Shown: positions 8,784 through 18,740 of the stretch, piece by piece
Numbering within the stretch: position 1 is the stretch's first letter
Layout: every line of letters begins with the position of its first letter
NCBI GenBank assembly: GCA_018401555.1
Contig: JAGYKP010000086.1
Coordinates: forward strand, 168,049 to 232,048
Direction of reading: 5' to 3'
DNA length: 64,000 nucleotides
Source of the DNA: Halomonas sp.
GTDB taxonomy: Bacteria; Pseudomonadota; Gammaproteobacteria; Pseudomonadales; Halomonadaceae
Notes under the pieces: generated by a model
Seen by the model: the letters and a program-made list of their open reading frames with translations, nothing else
Told to the model about the DNA's origin: nothing
Databases searched by the model: none
Made by a program: the position numbers and the translations under genes

Positions 8784-9809
8784 ATGAGCAGAACGAAACG
8801 TATCGACCTGGCCCTGCAGGGCGGCGGCGCCCATGGCGCCTTCACCTGGGGCGTGATGGACCGCCTGTTGGAGGACCCCCGAATCGAGATCGAGGGGATC
8901 AGCGGGACCAGCGCCGGGGCCATGAACGGCGTGGTGATGGCCGACGCCCTGACCCGCGGCGACCGCGACACCGCCCGCCAGGCCCTGCACGACTTCTGGC
9001 AGGCAGTCAGCCGCGCCGGCATGGCCAGCCCCATCCGGCGCAGCCCGCTGGACATGCTCACCGGCAACTGGAGCCTCGACCACTCGCCCGGCTACGTGGC
9101 CATGGACCTGATGAGCCGGCTGGTCTCGCCCTACCAGTTCAACCCCTTCGACCTCAATCCGCTGCGCGACATCGTCGCCGAACGGGTCGACTTCGAGCGG
9201 GTACGCCGCTGCCCCGACCTCAAGCTCTTCGTCACCGCCACCAACGTGCGCAGCGGCAAGCAGCGCGTCTTCACCCGGGAGGAGATGAGCGTCGACGCGG
9301 TGATGGCATCGGCCTGCCTGCCCACGGTGTTCAAGGCCGTGGAGATCGACGGCGAGGCCTACTGGGACGGCGGCTACACCGGCAACCCGGCGCTGATGCC
9401 GCTGATGGAGCACTGCGGCTCCCGGGACATCGTCATCGTGCAGATCAACCCCATCTACCGCGACGAGGTGCCCACCAGCGCCGCGGGGATCATGAACCGC
9501 CTCAACGAGATCACCTTCAATGCCTCGTTGATCAAGGAAGTGCGCATGATCGCCATGCTCCAGCGCCTGCTCGGCGACCACGGGGTCGATATTGGCTGCT
9601 ATGCCGGCGCCCTGTTCCACCGCATCGCCGGCGACGAGGTGCTCGGTGAGCTCTCCGTCTCGAGCAAGATGAATGCCGAGTGGCCCTTCCTCTGTCACCT
9701 GCGTGACGCGGGGCGGCGCACCGCCGAGGCATGGCTGGGAGAGCACTTCGCGGCCCTGGGCAGCCACTCCACCCTGGATGTGGAGAGCGTCTACCGGGAT
9801 ACAGAATAG
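8784..9809 (+). CDS. patatin-like phospholipase
   Basis: A 341-residue cytosolic lipid acyl hydrolase. The patatin fold motifs are complete: ALQGGGAHGAFTWGV (oxyanion hole) near residue 10, GTSAGAMNG (GxSxG nucleophile serine) near residue 40, and YWDGGYTGNP (Asp of the Ser-Asp dyad) near residue 195. It resembles the RssA/YchK class with no signal peptide or membrane segment. The start at 8784 places the glycine-rich loop at the usual distance from the N-terminus; a longer upstream frame has no family similarity. The substrate is unknown. It stands alone, with PhoH next on the same strand after 240 bases. Confidence 0.88.
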   Translation: MSRTKRIDLALQGGGAHGAFTWGVMDRLLEDPRIEIEGISGTSAGAMNGVVMADALTRGDRDTARQALHDFWQAVSRAGMASPIRRSPLDMLTGNWSLDHSPGYVAMDLMSRLVSPYQFNPFDLNPLRDIVAERVDFERVRRCPDLKLFVTATNVRSGKQRVFTREEMSVDAVMASACLPTVFKAVEIDGEAYWDGGYTGNPALMPLMEHCGSRDIVIVQINPIYRDEVPTSAAGIMNRLNEITFNASLIKEVRMIAMLQRLLGDHGVDIGCYAGALFHRIAGDEVLGELSVSSKMNAEWPFLCHLRDAGRRTAEAWLGEHFAALGSHSTLDVESVYRDTE

Positions 9810-9960
9810 GCCTTGCGGCTTGCGTTGACCGTCCGCGAGACCCTCGCCTTGCCAGCCTGCGCCCCGCCAACCATGCTCGAGACAGCGGGGCACCCTGTTC
9901 CCCGCCGCTTGTCCAAGGCCACAGGAGGGATTTCCCAGCGCCGCTGACACCGTCAGGCCG

Positions 9961-9978
9961 CTGTCAGCTTCCTGACAT
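9961..9978 (+). promoter_or_regulatory. candidate Pho box before phoH-like gene
   Basis: CTGTCAG-CTTC-CTGACAT has the 7-4-7 layout of a PhoB site (consensus CTGTCAT, 4-base spacer, CTGTCAT), with further CTGACA copies at 9944 and 9985. It is about 70 bases before the PhoH start. A perfect 9-base-arm palindrome (GGGGCGTCA/TGACGCCCC) at 10002-10021 lies just before the gene and may be another operator. Both are pattern matches only. Confidence 0.35.
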
Positions 9979-10049
9979 CGTGCGCTGACAGTGTCGACAT
10001 CGGGGCGTCACATGACGCCCCTCTCGCGACAATCAGGAGAGCTGCGCCG

Positions 10050-11444
10050 ATGGTACGCATCGACAAGAAGGCCACCCGGCTGTACGTGCTGGACACCAAC
10101 GTGCTGCTGCACGACCCCGCCGCCCTCTACCAGTTCGACGAGCATGAAGTGGTCATTCCCATGACCGTGCTCGAGGAGCTCGACAAGCACAAGAACGGCA
10201 TCCGCGAGATCGCCCGCACCGCCCGCCAGGTCAGCCGCACCCTGTCCGACCTCACCGCCGACGTCGGCCTCGAGCAGATTCGCGATGGCATTCCCATTCC
10301 GCGCCTCAACGGCCCCGAGGGTCGCCTGCGCCTGCTCTGCTACCCCGACCTCGCCACACTGGAACCGCTGGACGACAGCCCCGACAACCGCATCCTCGCC
10401 GAGACCTGCCGGCTGCGCCGCGAGCGCGAAGACGCCTCGGTGATCCTGATCACCAAGGACATCAACCTGCGCGTCAAGGCCGCCGCCCTGGGCGTGCCGG
10501 TGGAGGACTACCTCACCGACCGCGCCTTCACCGACAGCGATGCCATGCTGGAGGGGGTGCGGGTCTACCCGGATGCCGGCAGCGAGCTGTGGAATGGCCT
10601 CGCCCTGGACGTCAGGGTCGAGCGTGACCACCACCGCGTGACCTACCATCTGGCCGGCGAGATCCCCGCCGACTGGCATCCAGGCATGCTGGTCGCCGAC
10701 GGCGATGCCAGCTTCGAGGCCATCGTGCGTGAGGTGAGCGACCGGCGCGCCCGCCTGGAGCTGATCAGCAACTATCGTCACGGCGCCAGCGTGTGGGGGG
10801 TACACGCCAGCGACTGCCACCAGAACTTCGCCTTCAACCTGCTGATGGATGACGATATCGACCTGGTCACCATCGCCGGCAGCGCCGGCACCGGCAAGAC
10901 CTTCATGACGCTGGCCGCGGCCTTCCAGCAGACCCTGGACAGCAAGCGTTTCGAGCGCATCGTCTTCACCCGGGCGCCCATCTCCATGAGCGAGGATATC
11001 GGCTTCCTGCCCGGCACCGAGGAGGAGAAGATGTCGCCCTGGATGGGCGCCTTCCACGACAACATGGACAACCTGCTGCGCAACGAGGACGGCGAGTCCA
11101 GCTGGGATAACGGCGCCACCCGCCAGCTGCTCGGCGCCCGGGTCCAGATCCGGGCTCCTGGCTTCATGCGCGGGCGGACCTTGAACGACACCTTCCTGAT
11201 CATCGACGAGGCGCAGAACTTCACGCCCAAGCAGCTCAAGTCGCTGGTCACCCGGGCCGGGCGCAACACCAAGATCGTCTGCCTGGGCAACGTCGGCCAG
11301 ATCGACACCCCCTACCTCACTGCCAACACCTGCGGCATGGCGGCACTGGTGCAACGCTTCCGCGACTGGCCCCACGCCGGCCACATCACCCTCAAGAGCG
11401 TCGAGCGCTCGCGCCTGGCGCTGGCTGGTGAGGAGCTGCTCTGA
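10050..11444 (+). CDS. PhoH-family ATPase with N-terminal PIN domain
   Basis: A 464-residue fusion of a PIN ribonuclease-like domain (residues about 8-150: VLDTNVLLHDP, LEELDKHK, DASVILITKD) and a PhoH ATPase domain (residues about 260-460: Walker A GSAGTGKT, Walker B FLIIDEAQN). This is the long PhoH2-type protein, linked to RNA unwinding and cleavage, and distinct from the short PhoH that pairs with YbeY. All PIN acidic residues visible are retained. The start at 10050 is preceded by AGGAGAG. A possible phosphate-type operator lies upstream. It converges on the antiporter operon. Confidence 0.9.
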   Translation: MVRIDKKATRLYVLDTNVLLHDPAALYQFDEHEVVIPMTVLEELDKHKNGIREIARTARQVSRTLSDLTADVGLEQIRDGIPIPRLNGPEGRLRLLCYPDLATLEPLDDSPDNRILAETCRLRREREDASVILITKDINLRVKAAALGVPVEDYLTDRAFTDSDAMLEGVRVYPDAGSELWNGLALDVRVERDHHRVTYHLAGEIPADWHPGMLVADGDASFEAIVREVSDRRARLELISNYRHGASVWGVHASDCHQNFAFNLLMDDDIDLVTIAGSAGTGKTFMTLAAAFQQTLDSKRFERIVFTRAPISMSEDIGFLPGTEEEKMSPWMGAFHDNMDNLLRNEDGESSWDNGATRQLLGARVQIRAPGFMRGRTLNDTFLIIDEAQNFTPKQLKSLVTRAGRNTKIVCLGNVGQIDTPYLTANTCGMAALVQRFRDWPHAGHITLKSVERSRLALAGEELL

Positions 11445-11477
11445 CCCCTCCCCACCCGGCCTGTCCCGCTTGGCGGG

Positions 11478-13283
11478 TCAGGCCGGGAGTGGCAGCATCA
11501 ACAGGAGCAAGCCCCTGGCGACTCCCATCATCAACACCGCCGCATGGCGGCAGCCACCCCTCGCCGCGGGCCAGGCCATCCAGCGTCCGGATGGCGTCGC
11601 GCTCCCGCGCCATCCACCAGGCCACCCAGGTCCCTTTCATCGCCGCCAGCCGCGCTTCCACGGCACTGGCCATAACCGCCGGGCGCCCCGCTCCCCGGGC
11701 CAGTGGCCGCCGGAGATCTCCCGGCGGCGGTCGCCAGGCCATCGCCACGCCCCGCCGGGCGAGGCCGGGCCGCCGGCAGCGCCCAGGCCAGGCCCGCCAG
11801 CACCGGCCACCAGAGGGCCAAACAGCTCCTCCGCGGCGGTGGGTTGCTTCGGGGCCGAGCAGCGGCAGCCACCACGGCAGCGTCAGCGCGCTTGCCGCAA
11901 GCAGCAGCCAGGCAAGCGGCATGGGGGCGGCAAGCGGCATCGAGCCGTCCTCGCGCGCCTGGCGCGCTCCTGCCACTGGCACCACAGGGTGCGTGCCATC
12001 AGCAGCGTGGTGCCCACCGCCGCCAGGGAGAGCCAGGTCACCAGCGTCTTGTGGCCTGCCTCGTAGAGCACCGACTTGAAGGCCCACTTGGTGACGAGAC
12101 CCGAGGCCAGGGCGCCGCCGAGCGACAGCGCCGGCAGCGCCAGCAGTGCCCAGAGCAGCCAGGCCGGCAGTCGTGGCGGATGCTCGCCGATGCCCACGCC
12201 CAGGAAGAGCACTCCCTTGGTGAGCCCATGGTGGGCGGCGAAGAGCACCACCGCCGCCGACAGCGCCGGCCACAGCGCGGGTTCGGTCAGCCCCGTCCCC
12301 ACCAGGGCGGCGAGCATGCCGAGCTGGCTGACGCTGGAGTAGGCCAGCACCGCCTTGGGGTGGCGCTGGCAGACGCCCATCAGGGCGGCAACGATGGCGC
12401 CGACAAGCCCCACCACCAGCATGGCCCGCCCCAGCCCGACAAAGCCTGCCTCGGCCGGCTCCCCCAGGGGCAGGGTCATCATCCAGCCCACGACCCCGGC
12501 CTTGACCATGGCGCCGCTCAGCACGGCGCTGGCCGGGGTGGGCGCCACCAGGTGGGCCAGGGGCAGCCACAGATGCAGCCCCACCACGCCCGCCTTGACG
12601 CCGAAGCCGAGCCACAGCAGCATGCCGACCCAGGCGCCGTGCTCCAGCGTGGCGAGCCCCTCCCTCAGTCCTCCCAGGGTCAGCGTTTCCAGGCTGCCGG
12701 CGCCCCACAGCAGGCCGCCCAGGATCAGCCCCTCCCCCAGCATCGCCATGATCAGGTAGGCGCGACCGCCAGTGAGGGCGCTCCGGGTTCCGGATTGGAT
12801 CACCAGGCCGTAGGCGGAGAAGGTCATCACGGCGAACCCCAGATAGAAGCTGGCGATATCCTCCGCCACCAGGAGCAGCAGGTTGCCGGAGAGGGTCAGC
12901 GGCCAGAGCACCGCGAACCGGGCAAGGCGAGACGCCGCCCTGCCGTCGCCGGCCTGGGCCCGCGCGCCATCGCCCGCCAGGTAGCCCCGGGCATACCAGC
13001 CGGCGAGCAGCCACAGCAGCGCGGTGAAGACCAGCAGCACCCGGCGCGACTCATCCAGACGCCACTCGCCGCCCAGCAGCCAGGCCGACATGGCAGGGCT
13101 GCCGTCGCCGCCCAGCAGGGCCAGGGCAAGCGCGGGAAGCGGCGCCGTGGCCCACGGCGCGTCGAGGGGAAAGCGCACCTCGCCACGCCCGGCCAGGGAC
13201 GCCATCAGCGGCTCGCGCAGCACCAGCAGCAGTGGCCAGAGGGGCGCGGCGATCATCAGGGCGGCGAAGACCTCCTGGCTCAT
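11478..13283 (-). CDS. complex-I-like proton/cation antiporter subunit, NuoL-like (frameshifted)
   Basis: About 601 residues (net in frame) of a polytopic membrane protein of the proton-conducting transporter family. Key features are WLPLAHLVAPTPASAVLSGAMVKAG (transmembrane helix 7 and 8 region with the broken-helix lysine), HHGLTKGVLFLGVG, and GVKAGVVGLHLWLP. Frame breaks occur near 11945, 11830 and 11500. Read through, the C-terminus has a long charged stretch (RLAAMKGTWVAWWMARERDA) and a last hydrophobic helix (GLLLLMLPLPA). This is reminiscent of the lateral helix and final helix of NuoL; that comparison is inference. The gene is last in the operon, and its ATG overlaps the stop of the previous gene. 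Confidence 0.75.
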
Positions 13284-14787
13284 GGCAGATACTCCAGGTT
13301 GGCCACCCGGGTCGCCCACTCCAGCGGAGCTGAAGGGCAACCCGGCCAGCAGCCCGGCCAGCACGCTGAACAGCGCCGTGGCAACGGCCGGCAACAGCAG
13401 CCAGGCGCTGGTCTCGAAGCGACCGAGGCGGCGCTCCTCAGGCCACTCGCCGACGCCGTGATCCGGGCCGACCCCGAACCACAGCCGATAGACGAGCGGC
13501 AGGAAATGAGCGGCGTTGAGCAGGCTGCTGGCTACCAGCACGGCGATGATCCAGGGCATGCCGGCCTGCACGGCCCCCATGCCCAGATACCACTTGCTCA
13601 GGAAACCCACCAGCGGCGGCAGGCCGATCATGCCGAAGGCGCCGACGGTAAAGGCCAGGCTGGTCAGCGGCATGCGCCGCCCCGCACCGTCTAGCTCGTC
13701 GATGCGGTGGATGCCGAGCTCCTCGGCGTAGTTGCCGGCGCAGAAGAACAGGGTGATCTTCATCAGTCCCTGATGAAGCAGATGGGAGAGCGCGGCGATG
13801 GTGCCCAGCGGGCCGAAGAGCCCGATGCCCAGCACGATGTAGCTCACCTGGCTCACCGTGGAGAAGGCGAGCCGAGGCTTGAGCTCCACCTGGGCCAGGG
13901 CACGCAGCGAGCCGTAGAGGATGGTCACGCTGGCGATGGCGGCGAGGCCGGTGAGCAGGCCCAGCGACTGGCTGAACTCGGCACCGTAGACGTCATAGAC
14001 CAGGCGCACGATGCCGAAGGCGCCGGCCTTGACCACCGCCACCGCGTGCAGCAGCGCGCTGACCGGCGCCGGCGCCACCATGGCACGGGGCAGCCAGCCA
14101 TGCAGGGGCACCAGAGCCGCCTTGACCCCGAAGCCGGCGATCAGCACCCAGAAGATAACGATCAGGGCACCCCGCTGCTCGCCACCGAGGCCGGCGAGGA
14201 TCTCCCGCTGGCCGAAGCGGATATCCCCGGCCAGGACATGCAGTGCCACCAGGCCGATCATCAATACCAGCCCCGCGGTGAGGGTGAAGCGCAGGTAGAG
14301 GGTCGCCGCCGCCAACGACTTGCGCGTGCCACGGTGAGCCACCAGCGGATAGGTGGAGAGCGTCAGCAGCTCGTAGAAGATCAGCAGGGTGAAGAGGTTA
14401 CCGGCCAGGCTGATCCCCAGGGTGCTGGCCACGCAGAGGCTGAAGAAGCCGAAGAAGCGCTTGCGGTTGGGGGAGTCCTCGAGATAGCCGATGGCGTAGA
14501 CGGTGGTGAAGAGCCAGAGCAGCGAGGAGAGCCCGGCGAACATGATGCCCAGCGCATCGGCACGCAGCACGAAGGCCAGCCCCTCCAGCACCGGAAACTC
14601 GACCGCGTACTCACGACCCTGGCTGAGCCCCCAGACCATCCAGGCCACCAGACCCAGCTTGACCAGGGCCGCAGCGAGGTTGAGTCCGGTGCGGGCGCGG
14701 AAGGCACGCTCCGGCAGCAGGGAAGATGATCGCCGCCGCCAGCAGCGAGGTCGCCAGGGTCGCCACTGGAAAGAAGGCCGCGCTCAT
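13280..14787 (-). CDS. complex-I-like proton/cation antiporter subunit, NuoM/MrpD-like (frameshifted)
   Basis: About 502 residues with at least 12 membrane helices. Diagnostic antiporter-subunit segments are YPLVAHRGTRKSL, GVKAALVPLHGWLPRAMVA, APVSALLHAVAVVKAGAFG and LSHLLHQGLMKITLFFCAG, carrying the conserved lysines and glutamate region of the proton path. The N-terminus reads MSAAFFPVATLATSLLAAAI, and the frame breaks near 14725, continuing as LLPERAFRARTG. A second break near 13330 restores a C-terminus ending ATRVANLEYLP, whose TGA overlaps the ATG of the next gene. Ion specificity (Na+ or K+) cannot be told from sequence. Confidence 0.8.
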
Positions 14788-16258
14788 GGCATGCCCCCCT
14801 CGCAGCAGCCCCAGCGGCCACTCCGCCACCAGCCCCAGTCCCACGGCGGCCAGGGCCAGCAGCAGCGGCACCAGGTCCGTGCCCCGAGGCAGTGCCTGGA
14901 ACTCCCGGCGGGGTGCCTCCCTCCACGAAAGAGAGCGGCGCAGCGCCCGGAACACATAGGCGGCGGTCAGCAGGGTACCCAGCGCCAGTACCGCCGCCCA
15001 TAGCCACTGCCCCGAGGTGAGCGAGGCCTGCAGCAGCAGCCACTTGGCAGTGAAACCGGCGCTGGGCGGCAATCCCATCAGGGTCACCGCGGCGATGCCG
15101 AAGGTCATCAGCGCCAGGGGCAGCCGCCGACTGGCCCCGGCCAGCTCCTCCAGGCGGCTGGCCCCGGTGGAGAACATCAGGTTGCCGGCGGCCATGAACA
15201 TGGCGGCCTTGGCCAGGGCATGCCCGGCCAGCTGCAGCCAGGTGGCCTGCCAGGCCAGAGCCGCCACGGAGGCCGAGGCGCCCGCCAGCAGCGGGAATGC
15301 CAGCATCAGGTAGCCCAGCTGGCCCAGCGTGGACCAGGACACCACCTGCTTGAGGGTATCGGCTCGCCACGCCTGGAGCCCACCCCACAGCACCGCCCCC
15401 GCACCGAGCAGGCCCAGCCCCCAGGCCGCCACCACCACCTCGGGAAGCAGCAGGCGCCACAGCAGGAGCAGGATGAAGAAGGAGGCCTTGACCACCAGGG
15501 CCCCGTGCAGGGCACTCACCGGTGTCCAGGCGCTGGCATGCACGGGCACCAACCAGCCGTGGAGCGGGAAGATCGCCGCCTTGAGCAGCAGGCCCGCGGC
15601 CAGCAGCGCCATGGCGATGCGGGTCGCCGCATCCGGCCTGGCCACGCTGCCGAGCTCGGCCAGGGAGAGCGCCCCCCAGGCACCCAGCAACAAGGCCACC
15701 CCCAGCAGCCAGGCCAGGGAGCCCACCAGCGCATAGAGCAGGTAGCGCATGCCTGCCGCCAGCGCTTCCGGCTTGCCGGGCAGCAGCATCATGCCCACCG
15801 CGGTGAGCCCCATCAGCTCCAGTGCCAGGTATAGGGTGAGCAGGTCGGCGGCCACCCAGATCACGCCAAGCGCCGCAGCCAGGCCGCCCAGCAGCGGCCA
15901 GAAGCCGGCGAAGGCCCGCTCGGTAAGCGCCGCGTCTCGACGATGGCCCACCGCATAGGTGGCACTGGCCAGCAGCACCAGTTGGGTGAGCAGCAGCAGC
16001 AGGCCCGCCAGGCCATCCAGGCGCCAGTGAAGTGACAGCCCGCCGGGGGCCCAGCTACCCGCGAAGGCACCGCCTGCCGGGAGACGCGACAACAGCCAGA
16101 GGGTCGTCAGCGGCAGCGGCACCCCCACCAGCAGCAGCGGCAGCATGCGTCGCGGCGGCAGGCGCCATGCCAGCAGGCCCAGCAGCGGCGGCGCCAGCGG
16201 TACCAGCCACAGCAGCGCTGCCTCGGGGAGCCGGAGCGGACGCCGACGACGCGCTCAT
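14784..16258 (-). CDS. complex-I-like proton/cation antiporter subunit, NuoN/MrpD-like (frameshifted)
   Basis: About 490 residues with many membrane helices. Family markers are LTLYLALELMGLTAVGMM, LLKAAIFPLHGWLVPVHAS, VSALHGALVVKASFF and STLGQLGYLMLAFPL. Its ATG at 16258 overlaps the stop of the NuoK-like gene (ATGA). The frame shifts near 16220, after an Ala/Ser-rich start, into EAALLWLVPLAPPLLGLL. Near 14800 a run of six G hides a stop that would overlap the next ATG. It is the first of three large antiporter-like subunits in the operon. Function in charge or pH homeostasis is inferred from the family. Confidence 0.8.
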
Positions 16259-16509
16259 GGCGACGCCTCGGGACCATCGCCCAGGGTCACCCGGCCATCC
16301 AGTGCATGCAGCCGACGCAGCAGCACGGCCCCGAGTACCGACCCGACCAGCGCCACCACCAGCCCCACCAGGATCAGTCCCTGGACCTCGCGGGCGGTGC
16401 CGGCCAGGCCGGCCAGCAGCAGGAAGATCCCGGAGCCCAGCACGTTGAAGGCCAGCAGGCGTCGCAGCAGGTGGAGGTGGTGGGCGAAGGCCCACAGGCC
16501 GAGGGTCAT
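16255..16509 (-). CDS. NuoK/MrpC-like small membrane subunit
   Basis: An 84-residue protein with three hydrophobic helices: residues about 1-10 with HHLHLLRRLLAF, then NVLGSGIFLLLAGLAG, and a third (ILVGLVVALVGSVLGAVLL). Length and layout match NuoK/MnhC, which runs 100-120 residues in complex I, so this is a slightly short form. The sequence LILVGLVVALVGSVLGAVLLRR matches the conserved third helix pattern. It overlaps both neighbours by 4 bases (ATGA), as in a tightly coupled operon. Confidence 0.75.
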   Translation of the reverse strand: MTLGLWAFAHHLHLLRRLLAFNVLGSGIFLLLAGLAGTAREVQGLILVGLVVALVGSVLGAVLLRRLHALDGRVTLGDGPEASP

Positions 16510-16925
16510 GATGGCGAGCCCGCGGCCAGCAACGGCCGGCGTGTGGCCTCACCCGAGGCGATGGAGACGGGATCCCCGCTCAGCCCCCATACCGCAATAC
16601 CCGCCAGGGCGAGCCAGGCGCCACCGCCCAGCCAGCGTGCCGCGCCCTGGTGACGGGGACGACGGCAGTGATCATGGGAGGGGATGGGGGCCCGGGCAGC
16701 GAGGCGACCCAGGCCATGGAGCAGGGCCATGCCGGTGAGCAGCGCCCCCAGCACGGCCTCGGCGAGCGCCAGCCAGGGCGCCTCGAGCCGCCACCAGGAC
16801 AGTGCCATCACCAGCGCGAAGGCGATGAAGGCCAGCCAGGCTCTCGGCAGTCGGCGGTCGAGCAGACAGGCCGCCGCCAGGAGCACCAGCAGGCCGGCCG
16901 GGAACAGGTCAGCCGACAACGTCAC
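16506..16925 (-). CDS. MbhD/MrpA-C-terminal-like (DUF4040) membrane subunit
   Basis: A 139-residue membrane protein with helices around residues 8-22, 28-45, 52-72 and 100-115. The segment APWLALAEAVLGALLTGMAL matches the MbhD/DUF4040 pattern found in membrane-bound hydrogenases and in the C-terminal part of MrpA. The start is GTG at 16925, just after the upstream zinc-ribbon gene. It opens the operon of five overlapping antiporter-type genes. No MrpE, F or G gene and no NADH-binding or hydrogenase gene is found beside it. Confidence 0.65.
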   Translation of the reverse strand: MTLSADLFPAGLLVLLAAACLLDRRLPRAWLAFIAFALVMALSWWRLEAPWLALAEAVLGALLTGMALLHGLGRLAARAPIPSHDHCRRPRHQGAARWLGGGAWLALAGIAVWGLSGDPVSIASGEATRRPLLAAGSPS

Positions 16926-16932
16926 CGCCGAC

Positions 16933-17154
16933 TCAGCGGGTGCGGTTGACCGCGGCCTCGATCAGCGCCTCGCTCTCGCTGCCGGGCCCCTGCCTGAGCA
17001 CCGTCTGGGCCTCGTGCCACAGGCAGATCCTCTTGCCACAGGAGGCGCAGTGCACCGCGTCGTCGGGATTCTTCACCTGGGAGACCCGCATCAGGTGGCT
17101 GCCGCAACCCGGGCAGGCCACCGGCAGGCGAAAGTCTTCGGAGAGTCCGGACAT
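16933..17154 (-). CDS. small zinc-ribbon protein
   Basis: A 73-residue protein with two cysteine pairs, CPGCGSH (residues about 14-17) and HCASCGKRIC (about 36-44), suited to bind one zinc ion. The start at 17154 has AAGGAG nine bases upstream. The C-terminal half is acidic and helical (GSESEALIEAAVNR). It sits 7 bases before the antiporter operon on the same strand and is probably co-transcribed. No specific function is recognised. A chaperone or regulatory partner for the membrane complex is possible but unproven. Confidence 0.65.
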   Translation of the reverse strand: MSGLSEDFRLPVACPGCGSHLMRVSQVKNPDDAVHCASCGKRICLWHEAQTVLRQGPGSESEALIEAAVNRTR

Positions 17155-17230
17155 GCTGATGTACTCCTTGTACTTGGGTAGAGTGCCAAGATCGTGACGG
17201 GGTGCGGAGTGAAATGCCAGCCCGCCCTCC

Positions 17231-18575
17231 TCACGAAGCCCCGGGATTCGGGTCCTGGACGAGCGCCTCGGGACCACACACCCGGTTGCGCCCGGCCCGC
17301 TTGGCGCAGTAGAGCGCGCGATCCGCCTGGGCGAGCCCCGACTCCAGCGTGCCCTCGCCCCCGAGCACTGCCAGCCCCAGGCTGACGGTGAAGCGCACCG
17401 TTTCTCCCTCCGACTCCAGCTCGATGGTGGCGACCGCCTGTCGCAGACGCTCCAGCACGCTCCAGGCCTCCTCGGGCCGGCTGTCCCACCAGCACCGCCA
17501 CGAACTCCTCGCCACCGATACGCGCGAAGAGGTCGTAGGGCCGCAGGGATTCACGGCAGGTGGTGGCGAAAGCCTGCAGGGCCAGGTCGCCCACGGCATG
17601 GCCGTAGGTATCGTTGAGGGCCTTGAAGTGGTCGAGGTCGAGCATGGCCAGCGACAGCGACTCGCCGCGTCGAACGGCACGCGCCAGGGCCGCCTCGCCT
17701 TGCTCGAGAAGGCGCGACGGTTGAGGGCCCCGGTCAGCATGTCGGTCCCTACCAGCCGCTGGACACGCTGCTCGATCTGCTTGCGCTCATCGATGTCGAT
17801 GAGCAGCCCATCCCACATCAGGTCACCCTGGTCCCGCGCCAGGGGCGTGGCGCGGGCCTCGACCCAGCGCAACCCCTCGGGCAGCGAGAGCCGGAACTCC
17901 AGCTGCCAGGGGTCAAGCGATACCGCGGACTGGGCCAGGCTGGCCTCGAAGCGCTGCCGGTCGTCGCCGGGCAGCCGGCCGAGCAGCGGCCTCGGGGTCA
18001 TCCATGCACTGTTCCGGCGCCAGCCCGAAGAGCGAGCGCAGGGCCGGGCTGAGATAGAGGAATTCGAGGCGTCCGTCGCTGCCCTGGCGTAGCCGGAACA
18101 GCGCACCGGGCACCCGGGAGACGGTGCCCTCCAGGCGCCCCAGCAGCTGGCGGTCGCGCAGCTCGCGCTCGCGCATGCCGGTCACGTCATACTGCATCAC
18201 GAGCAGCCGCAGCGGGCCATCATCACGCTGCAGCGGCTGGATCATGGTGGTCTGGTGACGCAGGGAGCCGTCGGCACGCCGGCACAGCAGCAGGCCCTGC
18301 CAGGGCCGCAGGGTGGCGACGCACTGCTCCAGGGCTCGGGCGAAGTCACCGCGCAGCGGGTCGATATCGAGCGTCACCACGCGCCTGCCCAGCAGCTGCT
18401 CGGGCGGATGGCCGGCATGGCGTTCGAAGGCGGGATTGACCCGGCGCACCACGCCCTGGTCATCGAGGAGCATCACGGTGCCGGGGTAGTGCTCGAGGAA
18501 CAGCGCGTCGAGGCTCGGCTCTTCGGCCGACCCGCCACGCCACCAGCGTTGCCATCTCTCCCTGAGTGCTGCCAT
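17231..18575 (-). CDS. PAS-PAS-GGDEF diguanylate cyclase (frameshifted)
   Basis: Predicted to make c-di-GMP. A first PAS domain spans residues about 25-135 (LDALFLEHYPGTVMLLDDQG, RLLVMQYDVT). A second PAS-like domain follows (FRLRQGSDGRLEFLYLS) and then the GGDEF domain. The active site is RIGGEEF, a functional GGEEF variant, and RPYD five residues before it is an RxxD inhibitory site. Breaks near 17990, 17700, 17640 and 17490 scatter the protein over three frames, yet every segment keeps family similarity (LDLDHFKALNDTYGHAVGD). No membrane segment is seen. The start at 18575 is tentative. It could feed c-di-GMP to the VpsR-like regulator, but that is speculative. Confidence 0.8.
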
Positions 18576-18740
18576 CTCCTCACCCCGAGGTTCCCTGTGC
18601 GGTAGGTGGGCCTCTCCGGACCCTGCTGCCACCCTACCCCAGTTCGCCCCGAGACACACCCCTCGGCACTGCCGGCGTACTCGTCACCGACACCACGGAT
18701 CGGCACGCGACGTGGCCAACAGCCGGCCAGGTTTTCTCTG

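Noticed and set aside
11703-13694. Long plus-strand open frame opposite the antiporter genes
   Set aside because: Low-complexity Gln/Arg/Gly/His composition and no start signal; the minus strand carries recognisable membrane subunits.
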